Source: Montifringilla adamsi
Taxonomy: Eukaryota; Chordata; Aves; Passeriformes; Passeridae
Assembly: GCA_017590115.1 (NCBI GenBank)
Contig: JAGGNK010008670.1
Span: 6,815,677 to 6,879,676 of the forward strand
Direction of reading: 5' to 3'
Length of the DNA: 64,000 nucleotides
Under the pieces are notes generated by a model, which saw only the letters and a program-made list of their open reading frames with translations, made no database searches and was not told the DNA's origin. The position numbers and the translations under genes are program-made. How positions within the stretch are numbered: the stretch's first letter is position 1; every line of letters starts with the position of its first letter. Positions 1 through 12,200 of the stretch are shown here, piece after piece.

Positions 1-1663
1 TAGCAAAGGAGGAGTTATGTTGAATGAGGGTGACTGTTCAGATGACCTGTTACAAAATTCTGCATGCTGTTTTGAAAAATGAGGTATGTATTTAAGAAAG
101 TGAATTGGTATATGTCTCTTGCTAGGTACCTAATCTCAGAACCATTTAAAAATAGTATTAGTTCTTAAATTACTTATTTTGATTATTCTGGTTTAGTTTA
201 TGAAGGATGACAGCTTGGGCACTGAAGACAGTTTGCAATGCATTGTCACCACTATTAACTCTTATTGAAGATTAGGACGAAAATCTCAGGATTTGAGTTC
301 TATAAATATTTGGTAAACATTACGTGATCAAAATTCATGTCCTCAGTTTCATGTTTTCATACAGATTCTTTCATGGTTTGTGTATAACCATACAAGATTT
401 AATTCTGTTTGGGATTTTTGTTTTTCCCTGGCTCGCTTGTTAAACACCTTGCTCAAAGGCTACTAAAAACAATGAAAGCTTTTATAAACATGAAAAGCTA
501 AAATATATTTAATCCAAACATAACAATATATGTAATTCTACCATGTGAAAGGATAGAAAGATGATGAAGCAGAGAATTAATGGAACAAAACAGTAACAAA
601 GGGTAGCTGGGAGTTTGTGGTTGGGTTTGTTTTGAAGCAGATTGATGTCACTTTCTCATCATCTGTGATTAGACCTGTACATATTAAATAAGGAAAACAC
701 ATTCTGGATGGCAGGTTTGAAAACAACAGGTCAGGATAGTTTGTGATTGAAAGATATTTTTGAGACTTGTTCTCTTGACCTATATGAGTTCTCTCCAGCC
801 ATGGTTCTAAATCCTGCCAGGATGAATTTAGCTCTTCCTGTAACACAAACATTTGATTCCCACCATAATATAAATTCTTGATACCCTTGAATCTATTATG
901 TAATTTTTTTTGCCACAACCTTAAAATTGGAATCCTGTCTACAGTGAATGGTGTCAAAGAAGAGCTCTTTTAGCACTTTGGTCATAGAGGGTCTTTATGC
1001 TGTATCCTTGACTCAAAATTCATTCTGAGTCTTTTGTGCTGCATGTTCTTTGCAACAAAGGGTTCAAAATCTGAGTGTACTAACCTCCAGAATAGAACCC
1101 CATTTTTAACCTGTATAGTAGAGTATATTTACCTCTTTATTTTTATTCCCTAAAAAGAGTAAATTGTCACTTATCAGACAATGGCAATAGCAGATAAGGA
1201 ATTTGAATAACAGTGTGGCTACAAAATAACTTCATGTCCCTGACCTAGACACGGCCTCTGCATGCACTTTCAGCTCCAGAATGATCTCATCTGATGTTCC
1301 AAAGTATGTTAATGCTGCAAATGCAGCATTAATAGCATCATATAAAAGCAGCATTAGCAGCATCATATAAACCTATTTAGAGAGGATTATGCTACTGTCC
1401 CTTCATTTACACAGTCTGGAAACCTTCAGGGAGAAAGTCTTAAAATTGAGGTATTATGATTGTGCTCTTAAAAGATGTTCCTAATTCTCTGACGTGTACT
1501 ATTAGTGTGGAGAATGGATTTTTCTACTCTAATATTGCAAATACATTGTAATTACAGACATGAAAATGAAAAAAAAAAAGGGTAGGTGCATTAGTAGATA
1601 ATTACTTCTAAACCTAATCATAAGTTCAGCTGCCTTGGACAACTAAAGGTTGTTCTAAGCTAA
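1..1663. other. Unique AT-rich sequence, no gene recognised
   Basis: No recognisable exon, RNA gene or full repeat is seen here. A minus-strand open frame of 126 codons (957 to 577) exists, but it has no recognisable domain, no CpG-rich context and no clear splice context, so it is not called as a gene. A short perfect inverted repeat at 1309-1332 and a nearby repeated AGCATCATATAAA motif are the only internal structures noted. Confidence 0.6.
1309..1332. repeat. Perfect 11-bp inverted repeat, 2-nt spacer
   Basis: TTAATGCTGCA is followed by AA and then its exact reverse complement TGCAGCATTAA. Just downstream, GCAGCATTAGCAGCATCATATAAA repeats parts of the right arm, and AGCATCATATAAA occurs twice within about 30 bp. 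This suggests local slippage or duplication around a small hairpin. Confidence 0.85.
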
Positions 1664-1780
1664 GAATCATAGAATGATTTGAGTTGGAAGGGATCTTAAA
1701 GACCATCTATTTCCAATTCCCTGCCATGGACAGGGACACCTTCTACTAGATCAGGTTGCTCAGAGTCCCATCTGGCCTGC
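1664..1780 (-). mobile_element. CR1 LINE 3' fragment (5'-truncated)
   Basis: Read on the plus strand this begins AATCATAGAATGATTTGAG and continues through TTGGAAGGGATCTTAAAGACC, CTGCCATGGACAGGGACACCTTC and AGATCAGGTTGCTCAGAG. These are the reverse complement of the avian CR1 3' end. CR1 copies are typically 5'-truncated during insertion, and this one keeps only about 117 bp. The orientation (tail at the low coordinate) puts the element on the minus strand. Confidence 0.93.
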
Positions 1781-3257
1781 TTATCTATCTTTACTGTTTT
1801 AAGATATTTTTTTTAGCATAATGGGCCACATCAGTTACATTTGTATAAATCTGCTCTTTTGCATATATTTGCAAGTATTCCATACTCTTTTTTGCTTTGG
1901 TGGATTTAATTTCATTTTCATATCAATGACAGTAATTAGCACCTGGCCTGCTCCACAAGGAGCTGAAAGCAACATCTCTATTTCTGATAGCCAGCACATC
2001 ACTGATATCAGATATTCTCTGTACTGCTTGAATAGGCATTTACCCTCCCCTATAGAAATTTTTTTACCCATTTTATTTATTTTTTGCATACTTATATGGT
2101 AAAAAGTATCTATTAAAGAAAAAACAAGAAGATTATGTACTTATTCACTCACTTTATACACACTTTTTAAATGTGGGCTGTAAGAGTGCATAATGTTTAT
2201 AAAGTGCAGTATTTGTGGTCCACTGGTGCTTAGGTTGGCAGGTTCCTCACTAGGGAAGTAAGTTCTCTGTTTTTGTTTCTGTAATTCAACAGTATCACAA
2301 AATTCAGTTGTTAGCTATCAGTTTGAGGATGTCTGCAGTGTAATTAAAAAGGTGGTGAGTCCACACTTTTTACAGCAGCTTAGTTTGGCTGGCAGTGTAG
2401 CAGTTTTGTTTAATAAAAACTCTGTGGGTATCTACAACATGATATCCGTGACCAAGTAGTAAAAGCAGCTGGTAGCAGCAAATGGCTCTTATGGAGAAAT
2501 TCTTAATTCTCAAAACATCTTAATTAAGACTTCATATGCAAAACAATTGCTAAATCATCAGTTATATTTTCCAAGAAGCTTCCATTGCGATTACTTTCTT
2601 GGGATCTCAATGATGCTACTTGTATTTCAAAACTGGGTTCTGGCAGATACAAAACTCCACGGAGGTACAGTTGCTCCAGTTAATGGATTGTGCCTCTTCA
2701 GCTGGGATGTCAAATCTAGCACCAGCCTGTCCTGTGTAGTTAAAGCCAAACTGAATCTCCCCTACACCCCAGGGCACAGTAACCCAACTCTGTGGAGGTT
2801 AAATGGCCTGACAATAGCACGACAGCTATTGTCAGAAATATTCCTCCTCAGAGGTGCCATAAAAAAATAAATCTGTCTCAATTGTGCAGAGCAGTCCTGT
2901 ACTCTACTGGTGTCTCCTTCCACAAGATCACATTCATTTACCACAGGCGGTTCTCTAACATCAAAATCAATCTTGCACAAGTGAAAGAGCAGGGATGAGT
3001 TGACCATCTCCTGAATGTCTTGCAAACAGCCTCAATAAATGTGATTTTATCAGAGAATTAGCAGGCTCATAGCTGAGGGAAAGGAGTGCAGCAGCTCACT
3101 CATGTCTCATTGTACCAAGGACCAGCCCAGGATGTGGCTGACAAAAGCCTGGAGAGGGGTCGGGTGTTTCTGTCACCCCAGGGTGGGTGAGGTGTTAGCC
3201 TGGGTGTAGAGGATAAATTGTGGAGCTTCAAACACACATATTTGTATGAAATATGTT

Positions 3258-3276
3258 TATATATATATATATATAT
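3258..3276. repeat. (TA)n microsatellite
   Basis: An uninterrupted alternating TA run of about 19 bp, flanked by TATGTT on the left and TTTGC on the right. Such simple repeats are common and likely length-variable. Confidence 0.9.
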
Positions 3277-5391
3277 TTGCTTTCTACTCACTAAGGAGAG
3301 CGAGCCAGCACAGGGAAAGGAAGGTCGTTTTGCTGTTGCAGCGCTGCAGTAATTCACCATCCTGTCTCTTTTTGTATTTAGGAACAGAGAGTGGCCTTAG
3401 ATAGCTCCTGTAATGACAGTGCTATGACTGACTGAAATCAGTACTCTGGATCTTGTATTCACTGAAACACTCTGCTGCTTCATTTCGCTCTGAAAATCTT
3501 GTAAATAAGGAAGTTTTATCCAGCTTCACTTGTTCCCATTAAGCGTGAGACACTTCATGTTAATGAAACTGCAGTGAAATGATATGAAAGATGGCATTGT
3601 CAACTCAGATCGTTAAAAATTACTTGAATAAATACAGAGGCATATGCTTAGACTGGCAAAGACTGGGAGGTTTTTTTCAGCCCAGATAGCACAAGCATAA
3701 TAGAGGAATAAAAGAAGCTGCCGCAGATGGTGATAGCAGTGAGAGGCCCAGTGACATGTGCTTCAACTCCAAGTTTGCTACAGGGGAGTTACTGAGGCAG
3801 GATAACACACCAGAGCTACTGCCAGAATCTCAGGCTTCAAGAAACATGCTTATTAGCTAATTAGAGTTGCATATTCATGAAGAGAGTGAATCGAATCCGT
3901 CCTTCCTATGCGTTCAGGAGCTGAAAAGCGAAGTGAGAAACGCGTGTCTGTCCCAAGAGATCAGTGCCAGAGAGCAAAGATGAGGGAAGGAGGATTTCCA
4001 AGAGTGAGGCAACCTGTGGTACTGGCACTGAGCAGGCACTGCCTGGGCAGGGGGAGGAAGAATCACCTGTAAGTGTGTCAGCTGCCCGGTAGGATCGGAA
4101 AATACCGGTGCTTCCCTGGAAGGCAGGGAGGGGTCACCTGGGTCACAAGGTGGACGTGTTTGAAACCCTGCCAAGCTCTGGTCGGTCTAAAAGCTGAACT
4201 AAGAGTGTCCACAGCAAGACCAGGATTTTTTTCCCCCCTCCTGTTCACACCTTAACATGAAGTGCCTGTGGAGTCATTGGCAACTGAAAAAGAATTCGAG
4301 CAGCCGATTCCTGGTCAGTGAAGTGGAAAGGATAGCTTGGATCAGCTTTCACACACTCCTTGCTGAATTGCACTCTCCACTCACCAGCTACACTTGAGAA
4401 TTTACGCACATTTTGCCTTATTTCATTAATAGAATAAGTTTTTTGGTCAGTAACAGTGCCAGTGGTTGAAGAGAGTTTGGCTACTGTAGACTGAGACTGT
4501 ACTTTTATCTCAGTACATGAAAGACCATCTCCTTTCAAATGTTACCATGTTATCCTGAAAGTGTTGGGAAAAAACCCTCTCTTTTTCATGCTCCTGTTCC
4601 CTGAGTAGTAGAGGATACCTCCTCATATACCTGCTGAGGCTGATTCTATTTTCTCCAAAGGGCTTTTTCTGTGTTGGTGTTTTTGTTAAATGCTGACCTT
4701 TTATTTCCCTATTGTCTGTGACCATATTTTTTAACAGTGCATTATTTCTATATACAGGCTTTAAAAATTTTTTGCTCTCTATGTAAATATCCTTACATTA
4801 CCAAAGGCTGTGAGTTTCTAGAAAGTCACTTAAAGATCTGCTTGCAAATGTATAAATATGCATGGTCCACACACAAAGATAGCTAGAAATCAATTGCTAA
4901 TTAAAACAAGGCATTGTCTTCTGTGCAAATGTGAGCTCTTTAAGAGTAAATGCAGACAACAGACACAGGCAATGAATGCATCAAGTGCTTGCAATTGAGT
5001 AAATTTGAAATTTCAATCTGAATTTTGCTGGTTTATTTATGAACCCAAAGCTCTGTGCACAATTGGTTTTCTGTGCACAGGAAGAGGATCGAGAACAAAG
5101 ATGGTCTTTTGTTTGTCTTGTAGCTGCCTAATTTAGAGCTCCTATTACTGAGCATGGCTTGTTTAGACTATATCAAGTTAGCCCTTTAACTCTAATGAGG
5201 GGCATTACAGATATCACCAGATCAGCAAATTACAGATGACATTTTAAATTGTTACAAATACTGTGGGAGCCACAAGAAGGAGGACTTTCTTCCCAAGGTT
5301 TTATTTTTTTGTACCATTGAGAAAGGTGCTTTAAATTTCTGGGCTGTGTGATAGCATGTGATATAGTAATTCTTAGTTATTCCTACCTTAT

Positions 5392-5433
5392 ATAATACAA
5401 ATTATATATATATATATATATAATTTGTATTAT
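5392..5433. repeat. Perfect 42-bp AT-rich palindrome
   Basis: ATAATACAAATTA (5392-5404) is followed by eight TA units (5405-5420) and then TAATTTGTATTAT (5421-5433), the exact reverse complement of the left arm. The centre falls between 5412 and 5413. The whole 42 bp can fold into a single hairpin or extrude as a cruciform. Confidence 0.92.
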
Positions 5434-8400
5434 TCTGCTCTTTGTCTCTCTGACCTTTCAGCCTGGAGAAAACCAAGCTCAGATGGAGACATTGATTTGC
5501 TCCCTGCACCTTCCTCATGAGATACATCCCCAAAAACCATTCTGCTGTTCACATCAACGTGTCAGCACTCCACTTCTCCACTGGGAGTAGATGGTGCTGA
5601 ATACTCCCACAGGCAGGGATTTCAGCAGCCTGGAGAAAGGATCTCAGCTGATCTGGAGGGGAATGTTTTATTTTGGGAAGCTGCTACCTTTTGTTCTCCT
5701 GGGTTCACACTTCAGGACAGGTGTGATGTTGTGCTGAGAGCATTTCATGAATTTTCAGTTTGCATCTCCCTTCAGTGTCTTAGGATTCTCTGCTGGACGT
5801 CCTCTTTTTTGTTTTGCTGCACTTTTCTGGTTTTTGTAGTGCAGCCCAAGGCAGCAGAGCCCCTGCTATCACAGGAGTGTTCTGTTGAATGTAGTAGTTG
5901 AACTCCAGATAATCACTTGCTGTCTGCTTCAAGTATTATTTCTATAAATCCTCCTAGGAGATAATCTATAAAATAGCAATGAAGGCTGGTTTTTGATCCT
6001 TAATTTTACTTTGCAATAAATCTATCAACACTTGAAATTTATCCTCTGAGAACTACACGTTCAGTGAGTCAGAAATGCTGTTACAGAACTAAAATGAGAT
6101 ATTTCTGGTTAACTTTGTGACTACCAGGATGTTTGCCCTGATGTGAATTGCCCCTATTCTGTTTCTTATACAGAATATCATGCCTAGAAACAATAAGTAC
6201 TCTTTGTATAGGGGGATGGGAAATATTCTCTGTTGAAACTGCTGAGTTGGAGTTACACTGTGGACCAATAAATCTCAGCTGTGGCCTCTCAGGGACACAT
6301 ATCCTGTTGCAGAAGCTATTGTACTGTGTTGACATTTCTCCTACCATGTTTATATATTGATTTAATATCATTATTGAGAAAAATATACGAGAGTGGCCTG
6401 GAATAATGATCACCTTACAAGATGTTCTGAATAAAGCAGTGTTGAAACATGGATTTATCAGGAGAACTGCTGGAACCTCTGCTTATTTGGCACCAGCACC
6501 AGTGTAAATGCTATGACAATATCCTTGTAAATGTTCCTATCCAGACTGCATCTGCCTGTTCTGGCTTGTGAGTCTTTGGTTCATTGTCTGACTGGAAAAA
6601 TCACAATCAAAAAATTGTTTCTTTGACCCAGAGCTAAAGTGACCATTGATGCAATGCAAAATTATGAAAGTAGTTAGCTTTGAACCAAATGGGATGTTTT
6701 ACTAAGTCAAGTTATCCTGTTACAGAGGTGACAGAAAAATATATATCTCAGAAAGAAATCAATAACTGAACATTTGGAACTGATATCTCAACTGATATTT
6801 TCCACAGAAGACTGTCACCAAAAGCTGGACATGTTATAAACCTAATATGCGCTATATTTTTCCTGAAAAATCTCTGTTCATCAAATGTTTATTAAAATTG
6901 TAGGTATGCTGAACAAGCCCTCTCAGTGAAAAGAAATATGGACATTTAAAACAAACATATATATTTAACCAAAAGGACTATCTTGGTTTATTGGCTTTTT
7001 TTTTTTACCAATGCTACTTCAGCATTTGCTGCATTAGATGCATCTTTCTTCCTCTGCTGGCTTGCTGCTTCTATGGATGAATTCCAAACAAAAAACTTGT
7101 ATCTCCTTTCTCAGTTGCTCATTTTGTAAAAACGACCTAATGTTGGCAGCAAGTGGAATAAAACCATCAGGACTAGATGGATGTAAAGGAATTTCTGAAT
7201 TTTATGTCAACGTTCAGAGCTCAACAGGAAATCTTTGCAATGCAGTTGTCATCTCTACAGTAGAACAGAACAACTTTTGAGAGCTTGATGTTTTTCTCCC
7301 TGGGGTCCTGATGGGGGTTGGATGTGAGGAAACACATCTACAAAGGACTATTAACATCTTGAAAGTTGTTCAGAATTGTGAAGGTCAGAGCCAATACAGC
7401 AACATGCTGGCTAAGAGGACTCCAGTGTGAAAGACAAATTGAAAGGAATCAGGGAATGTGGCACAAAGAGTAATGAATAAGCACAGCTGTCCCTCACCAC
7501 TTTAAAGAGAAAATATTTTTCCACAGCATTTTATTTTTTAAATGAATTTCAGCTATTAATGTGAAATCAAAGATTAGACTGTCCTTTTTGAAATAACTGT
7601 GTCTGTAGTCTTCTACTTCTTTCATGTATAAAATGATGGAAATAGGAGTGAAGAGCCACAAGCATCATAGAGATGCTTTGTCTCATCTAGGATGCTGGGA
7701 AATTATGATGTAAAACAAACTATAGAAAAATAATAGCATTTTTGCTCAGAAAAATCCAGAACAGTATCTGTTACTCTTTAGCATTCAGTTATCAACTAGC
7801 AATTATGAAAATGGCTAGAAGCCAGTTTAAAATATTACATTCTCCTATTGTGAGGTTTTATACTGCTGCCTATCTACAGCTGGTACTGCTGTTTTACAAG
7901 CCCCTGAGAAAATGAATATGATGTTTTTTGGAAGTATTTCCTAAGTCTGAGTAATGCAATTACAAACCCAGAAATATACCCTGGATTGTAGTTGTAGTTA
8001 CATGTGACTCTCATATAAAGATAGAAGCTTGTCTAAGATATAACAGCCTATTTTGATGTGTGTAAGGACTAAATCTCATACATTTAAACCCTAAATATAA
8101 CTCCCTGTCTGTAGTTAGGGGTGGGACCCAGGCCAGCCTTGTTATCTGCCCTCAGAGCATTAACCTGCAGGCATTTAGGCAGGGCTTGTGGTTTGACACT
8201 GTAAGAAGTTAAATGCTCCCAATCCCATTGCCTCCTCCAGCTATAAGGGGGGCTCAGTAAATCCCCTAAGCAGGAATTACATTTAGCAAAATAAGTCCTC
8301 CTTCTCTTGTTTTAATCGCTTGAGTTGCTGAATTAGTGGGAGCATTCAGAATCCATTAAAAATAAACATTGAAAAGCAGCCTGAAGTTTGTATTCAGTCA

Positions 8401-9002
8401 GCACAAACCCATTTGTGACTGAAATTTCCAACTTTAGGCTTTGCTTGGTTCCCAGTGGCAAATGAAGCTCATAATTGTATTGTGAATGATGGGGAAATAT
8501 GGTAATGAAACATCTGGAATATTTAGGACTGGCAGAGCCTGGAGGTAGCACCAGTCAGAGTGCACAGCTGCAGCAAGCCAGAGCTGCTGGGTGGTAAATT
8601 CTCCTTATCAGTTCTTTGTACAGGTTTAAAAAAAAAAAACAAACAACACTTGTTGATGAAGTCCACAATCCTATTATCAGTTTCACCACATCTCCCTGTT
8701 CCAAACACCATCGGGGTTGTGTGTACTTACAGAGAAGCACTTGTCTCCTGGTTTCAGGAGAACAGAGACAGCTGTGAAAAGTGCCAACGTCAGAGAGAGG
8801 AAGAGAGAACAGAGATAATGGAAAATGTCAGAAGTGAAGAGAAGGAGAAGATTGATGAGATCATCAGCCCTCATGAAGTGTGTCATGTCAAAGGTGGTTG
8901 ACATGATGAAGTGAGATAACAAGCACACATCACACACTGAAAGTTCTCTGCTTCTATACTCGCATATCTGCAGCACAATTTTACTACCTTTTAAAGCATT
9001 TT

Positions 9003-9200
9003 TCATAGAATGGCTGGAAGGCACCTTAAGGATTATCTAATTCCTTATCTAACCCTTCTGCCATGAGCCAGCGTGCCACTCACCAGCTCAGGTTAGCCAG
9101 GGTCCCATCCAGTCTGGCCTTCAACACCTGCAAGGATGGGGCATCCACAGCTCCTCTGGGCAGCCACTGTCTCACCACCCTCTGAGCACAGAATTTCCAG
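9003..9200 (-). mobile_element. CR1 LINE 3' fragment (5'-truncated)
   Basis: The plus strand reads CATAGAATGGCTGGAAGGCACC..., then GGTCCCATCCAGTCTGGCCTTCAACACC, GGATGGGGCATCCACAGCTC and CTCTGGGCAGCCACTGTCTCACCACCC. This is the reverse complement of the avian CR1 3' region. Similarity fades after about 9200. The copy is more diverged near its tail than the one at 62241. Confidence 0.92.
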
Positions 9201-12200
9201 CACTCCCAAGTCCTTCCCTGCAGGGCTGTTCTCAATGTTAAAGGCTCAGAGGGAAAAAACCCACTTTTCCCATGAACTAAGTCAGTCTAAACTTTCCAAA
9301 GAGTCTGCCACAGGACTTGCAGCATAGAGAGTTTGAAAGGCATTGGGAGCAATCAAGCACCTACAACAAGGAAAGGTGAGTAAATGTAGCTGTGTTATAA
9401 GGAATTAATCATGGCAGTGCACTTTATTTACAGTTACAGGTAATGATTAAAACCTGTGGATTTCACAACTCAGGTTAGGGCAGTCTCACAGCAGCTATGA
9501 AATTGGAATTCCAGCACAGCACATTGCTCTGACTCAGCACCTCACGCTTGCAACTTGGCCTATGTACTTACTTTGAGGGAAGGTGAAATAGAGCTGGACT
9601 TGTTCTGTGTGTAGTTGCACCTGCCTCCCTTTCCCTGGTGTGATCTCTTTGGTAAGAATGTATTTTTAATAAGCAATAATCCTATTAAAGTGGACAGGTA
9701 AATGACATATGCTTGGGCAATTTTTATTTTGTCTCCTAGTCCATGTGTTGTCTTTTTTAGTCTTTCTTATGTTATTTTTAATTGTATTTTTGGTATTTTC
9801 AGGGAGGTAAATCTCCTGTGCTTGGCAGTCTTATGAGACATACGCAGGTATACGGAGTTTTGTCCATCAGGACTCTGTCACGAGGGAGGAGGGATGGTGT
9901 TTATTCCCAACCATCCAAGAATTACAATGACTAAAGGTACCTTTGCAAGTTCTCCTATCAGTTCATTCCCAATAGAAGCTTTGCTGTGATTTGCTAAAGC
10001 TCAAAAACATCTTGTGTCCAGTCTTTGGCATTTCTGGACTACAAATTAACCTGAACTTCCACTTTGAGAAAGTTCAGATTGGCAGTAAACAGTGAAAACT
10101 GATTGTCCTAAACTACATAGCACAAATATGGCCTGCAGTAATCCTACAGCTCTGCATCTCCATGCACTGCACGTGGTAAGAAAATATTGTCTCCAGCTGC
10201 TGCCTGCAAAAGACTTTCTATTCTAAGGAACAACATTTCTCTGTAGGGATACATTAGCTGAATTTATATATATAGCCTGTCAGAAGTCATAATCTAGAGA
10301 ATTAAGCTTTTAAACATTTGTGAACTACCTTGTATAATGAACTTCTTATCCTGCTTAAATTATTGAAAAGACTCAGTGAAGTGAGACACTTAATTTTTGT
10401 AGAGTGAAATCTTTTTAAAAGACCAGTTAGGGAGAAAATTCAGCATCTGCAGAAACACAAATATCAGTTTCAAAGCTTCTAACTATTGCATGACTGTATT
10501 TCAACAACATGAACACATTTGCAATAAATCACATTATCCATCATGCTTTCCTAAATGTACACAAGGATGTAAATAGGTATGAAAACTTCAACTGGAAAGT
10601 TCCATTATTTGCAAAATTTTGCAGGATTCGTGCTGCCATGCCATTTTACCCACTGCACTTGTAACAAATAGAGACAAGTTGCACAGGGCAACCTCTCTTG
10701 AGACTAAAGGTCTACCACGTAATCAAAGATAGCAGTAAAAATTCCAATAAAACTGGAATTGAATTATTAACCTCTAGAGTTCTAAATAAGCTTTAAAAGT
10801 AGTCTGTGGAGGTTTAGTCTCTGCAATCCTCCCTTACAGTAGATTTCCAGCTCCCAGCGTGCAGTCTGGCAGCAGTAAGTGCTCTATGGCTGGGAGCAGC
10901 TGTTCATGATGGTATCCAGCAGCTGAAAAAACCCCACTGAGAATGCCAAAAACCAAAGTTTTAAAATCTACTCTAGAAACATCTCTCCACCCCGCTTTCC
11001 CTAAAGGACAATTTATTCTCAAAAATTAAAGTTAATTTTGGATGAAAAAAACATGTATCAAAATGTAGAGAGTTTTCTGCTTGTTTTGGGGTTGGTTTCC
11101 CTATCTCCTCTCTCTTTTTTCTCCTATTTATATCTTTGCACCTTCTGAAACTAATCAGATGCCTTGGCACACCAGATTGTGTGACTCCTCAGCCTCACAT
11201 ATGTTATAAATTCAGGATCCTCTTTCTGAGAGGCTGGGGTGTGATGGGATGTCTCCTGTGAGTCTGCCACACCTGGAAGGCCAGGTGCATCCTTCCTCCT
11301 AATTCTGTCTTGGCAATTTTTCAATTGGACTTTCTTGGAGCTGGTTGCTCTCAGGTATCAGATATATCTATGTCAGGAAAATGTACTTGTGCTTTTGTTG
11401 CAGTGTCTTTTAGACCAGTTTGGAGCACTTGTGATTCCATATCCTCCTCTTGGAAAACGTAGGTGGACTTTGACATTCTTACAGAAGCCAGAACTGTTGG
11501 TGGATGGGTTGAAGTCAGAGTTTCTCGTAGGTGTAAGCAGCCCCTGTGTACCTGAGTGACACTGAAAGACAACTCTGTGCTGTCCCCAGGCCACCCTGTC
11601 CCTGCCACCACTGCCCAGTGTGGATTCTGGGAATGGCTGCAGCCTTGTCTTCTCCATCCCCTTCCTGGGAGGCGAGTTGGGAAAACTCCAGCTACAAGTG
11701 CAAGAAAGAGGAGCACAAATAATCTGTTTCTTTTTACTGTCCTCTGCTCTAAACCCATTTTCTGTAACTCTTACCTCCCTGATAATGCTGTGATCAGGCA
11801 TTGTGGTCAGTGGAAGTCAGGGGCTGGAATTGAGTCTTTGGCAGAGTTATTCATAAGACTATTTAGGAGCTTTCTTCAAAGGAGTTACTAAATCTGCCTT
11901 GCCATGGGGAGCACTTTGGTGCCCAGATGCATGTGAAGAGTTTCATCTTTTTTCAAGTGTTGCATTTGGTGTGGATCCACAGAAAACACAGCTGAAGAGG
12001 TGGCCCAGAGAGCTCTGGCAGGGTGCAGCTTTCCACTGGGCTCCCTCTGGGAGCGTTTGTAACCAATATTGCTGCTGGTATGCAGCTGTGGTTTGTGGGC
12101 ACAAAAACTTCTTGTGCTTAACTCAAGTGCTGTGCTCTGATCCTAATCTCACTTTTGAGTCTGGTTTAACTCATTTGCAATAGAAGTAATTGATGATCTT

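Larger units (their letters stand above)
1781..9002. other. Unique AT-rich sequence, no gene recognised
   Basis: Apart from an AT microsatellite (3258-3276) and the 42-bp palindrome (5392-5433), I see no gene or dispersed repeat that can be supported. Open frames of 60-113 codons occur on both strands, often overlapping (for example 2547-3025 and 8523-9024). They lack recognisable motifs and are best treated as chance. Confidence 0.6.

Noticed and set aside
577..957. 126-codon minus-strand open frame
   Set aside because: No recognisable domain or promoter context, and no splice context. Long for AT-rich DNA but compatible with chance in 64 kb.
9201..9375. Plus-strand exon ending at donor AAAG|GTGAGTA (9375)
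   Set aside because: The donor is good but the best upstream acceptor (TCTGCCACAG) lacks a pyrimidine tract, and the segment lies next to a CR1 fragment without coding potential.
11335..11891. Stack of overlapping 74-142-codon frames on both strands
   Set aside because: Simultaneous openness on opposite strands in a mildly GC-rich patch with no family resemblance indicates low stop density, not coding.
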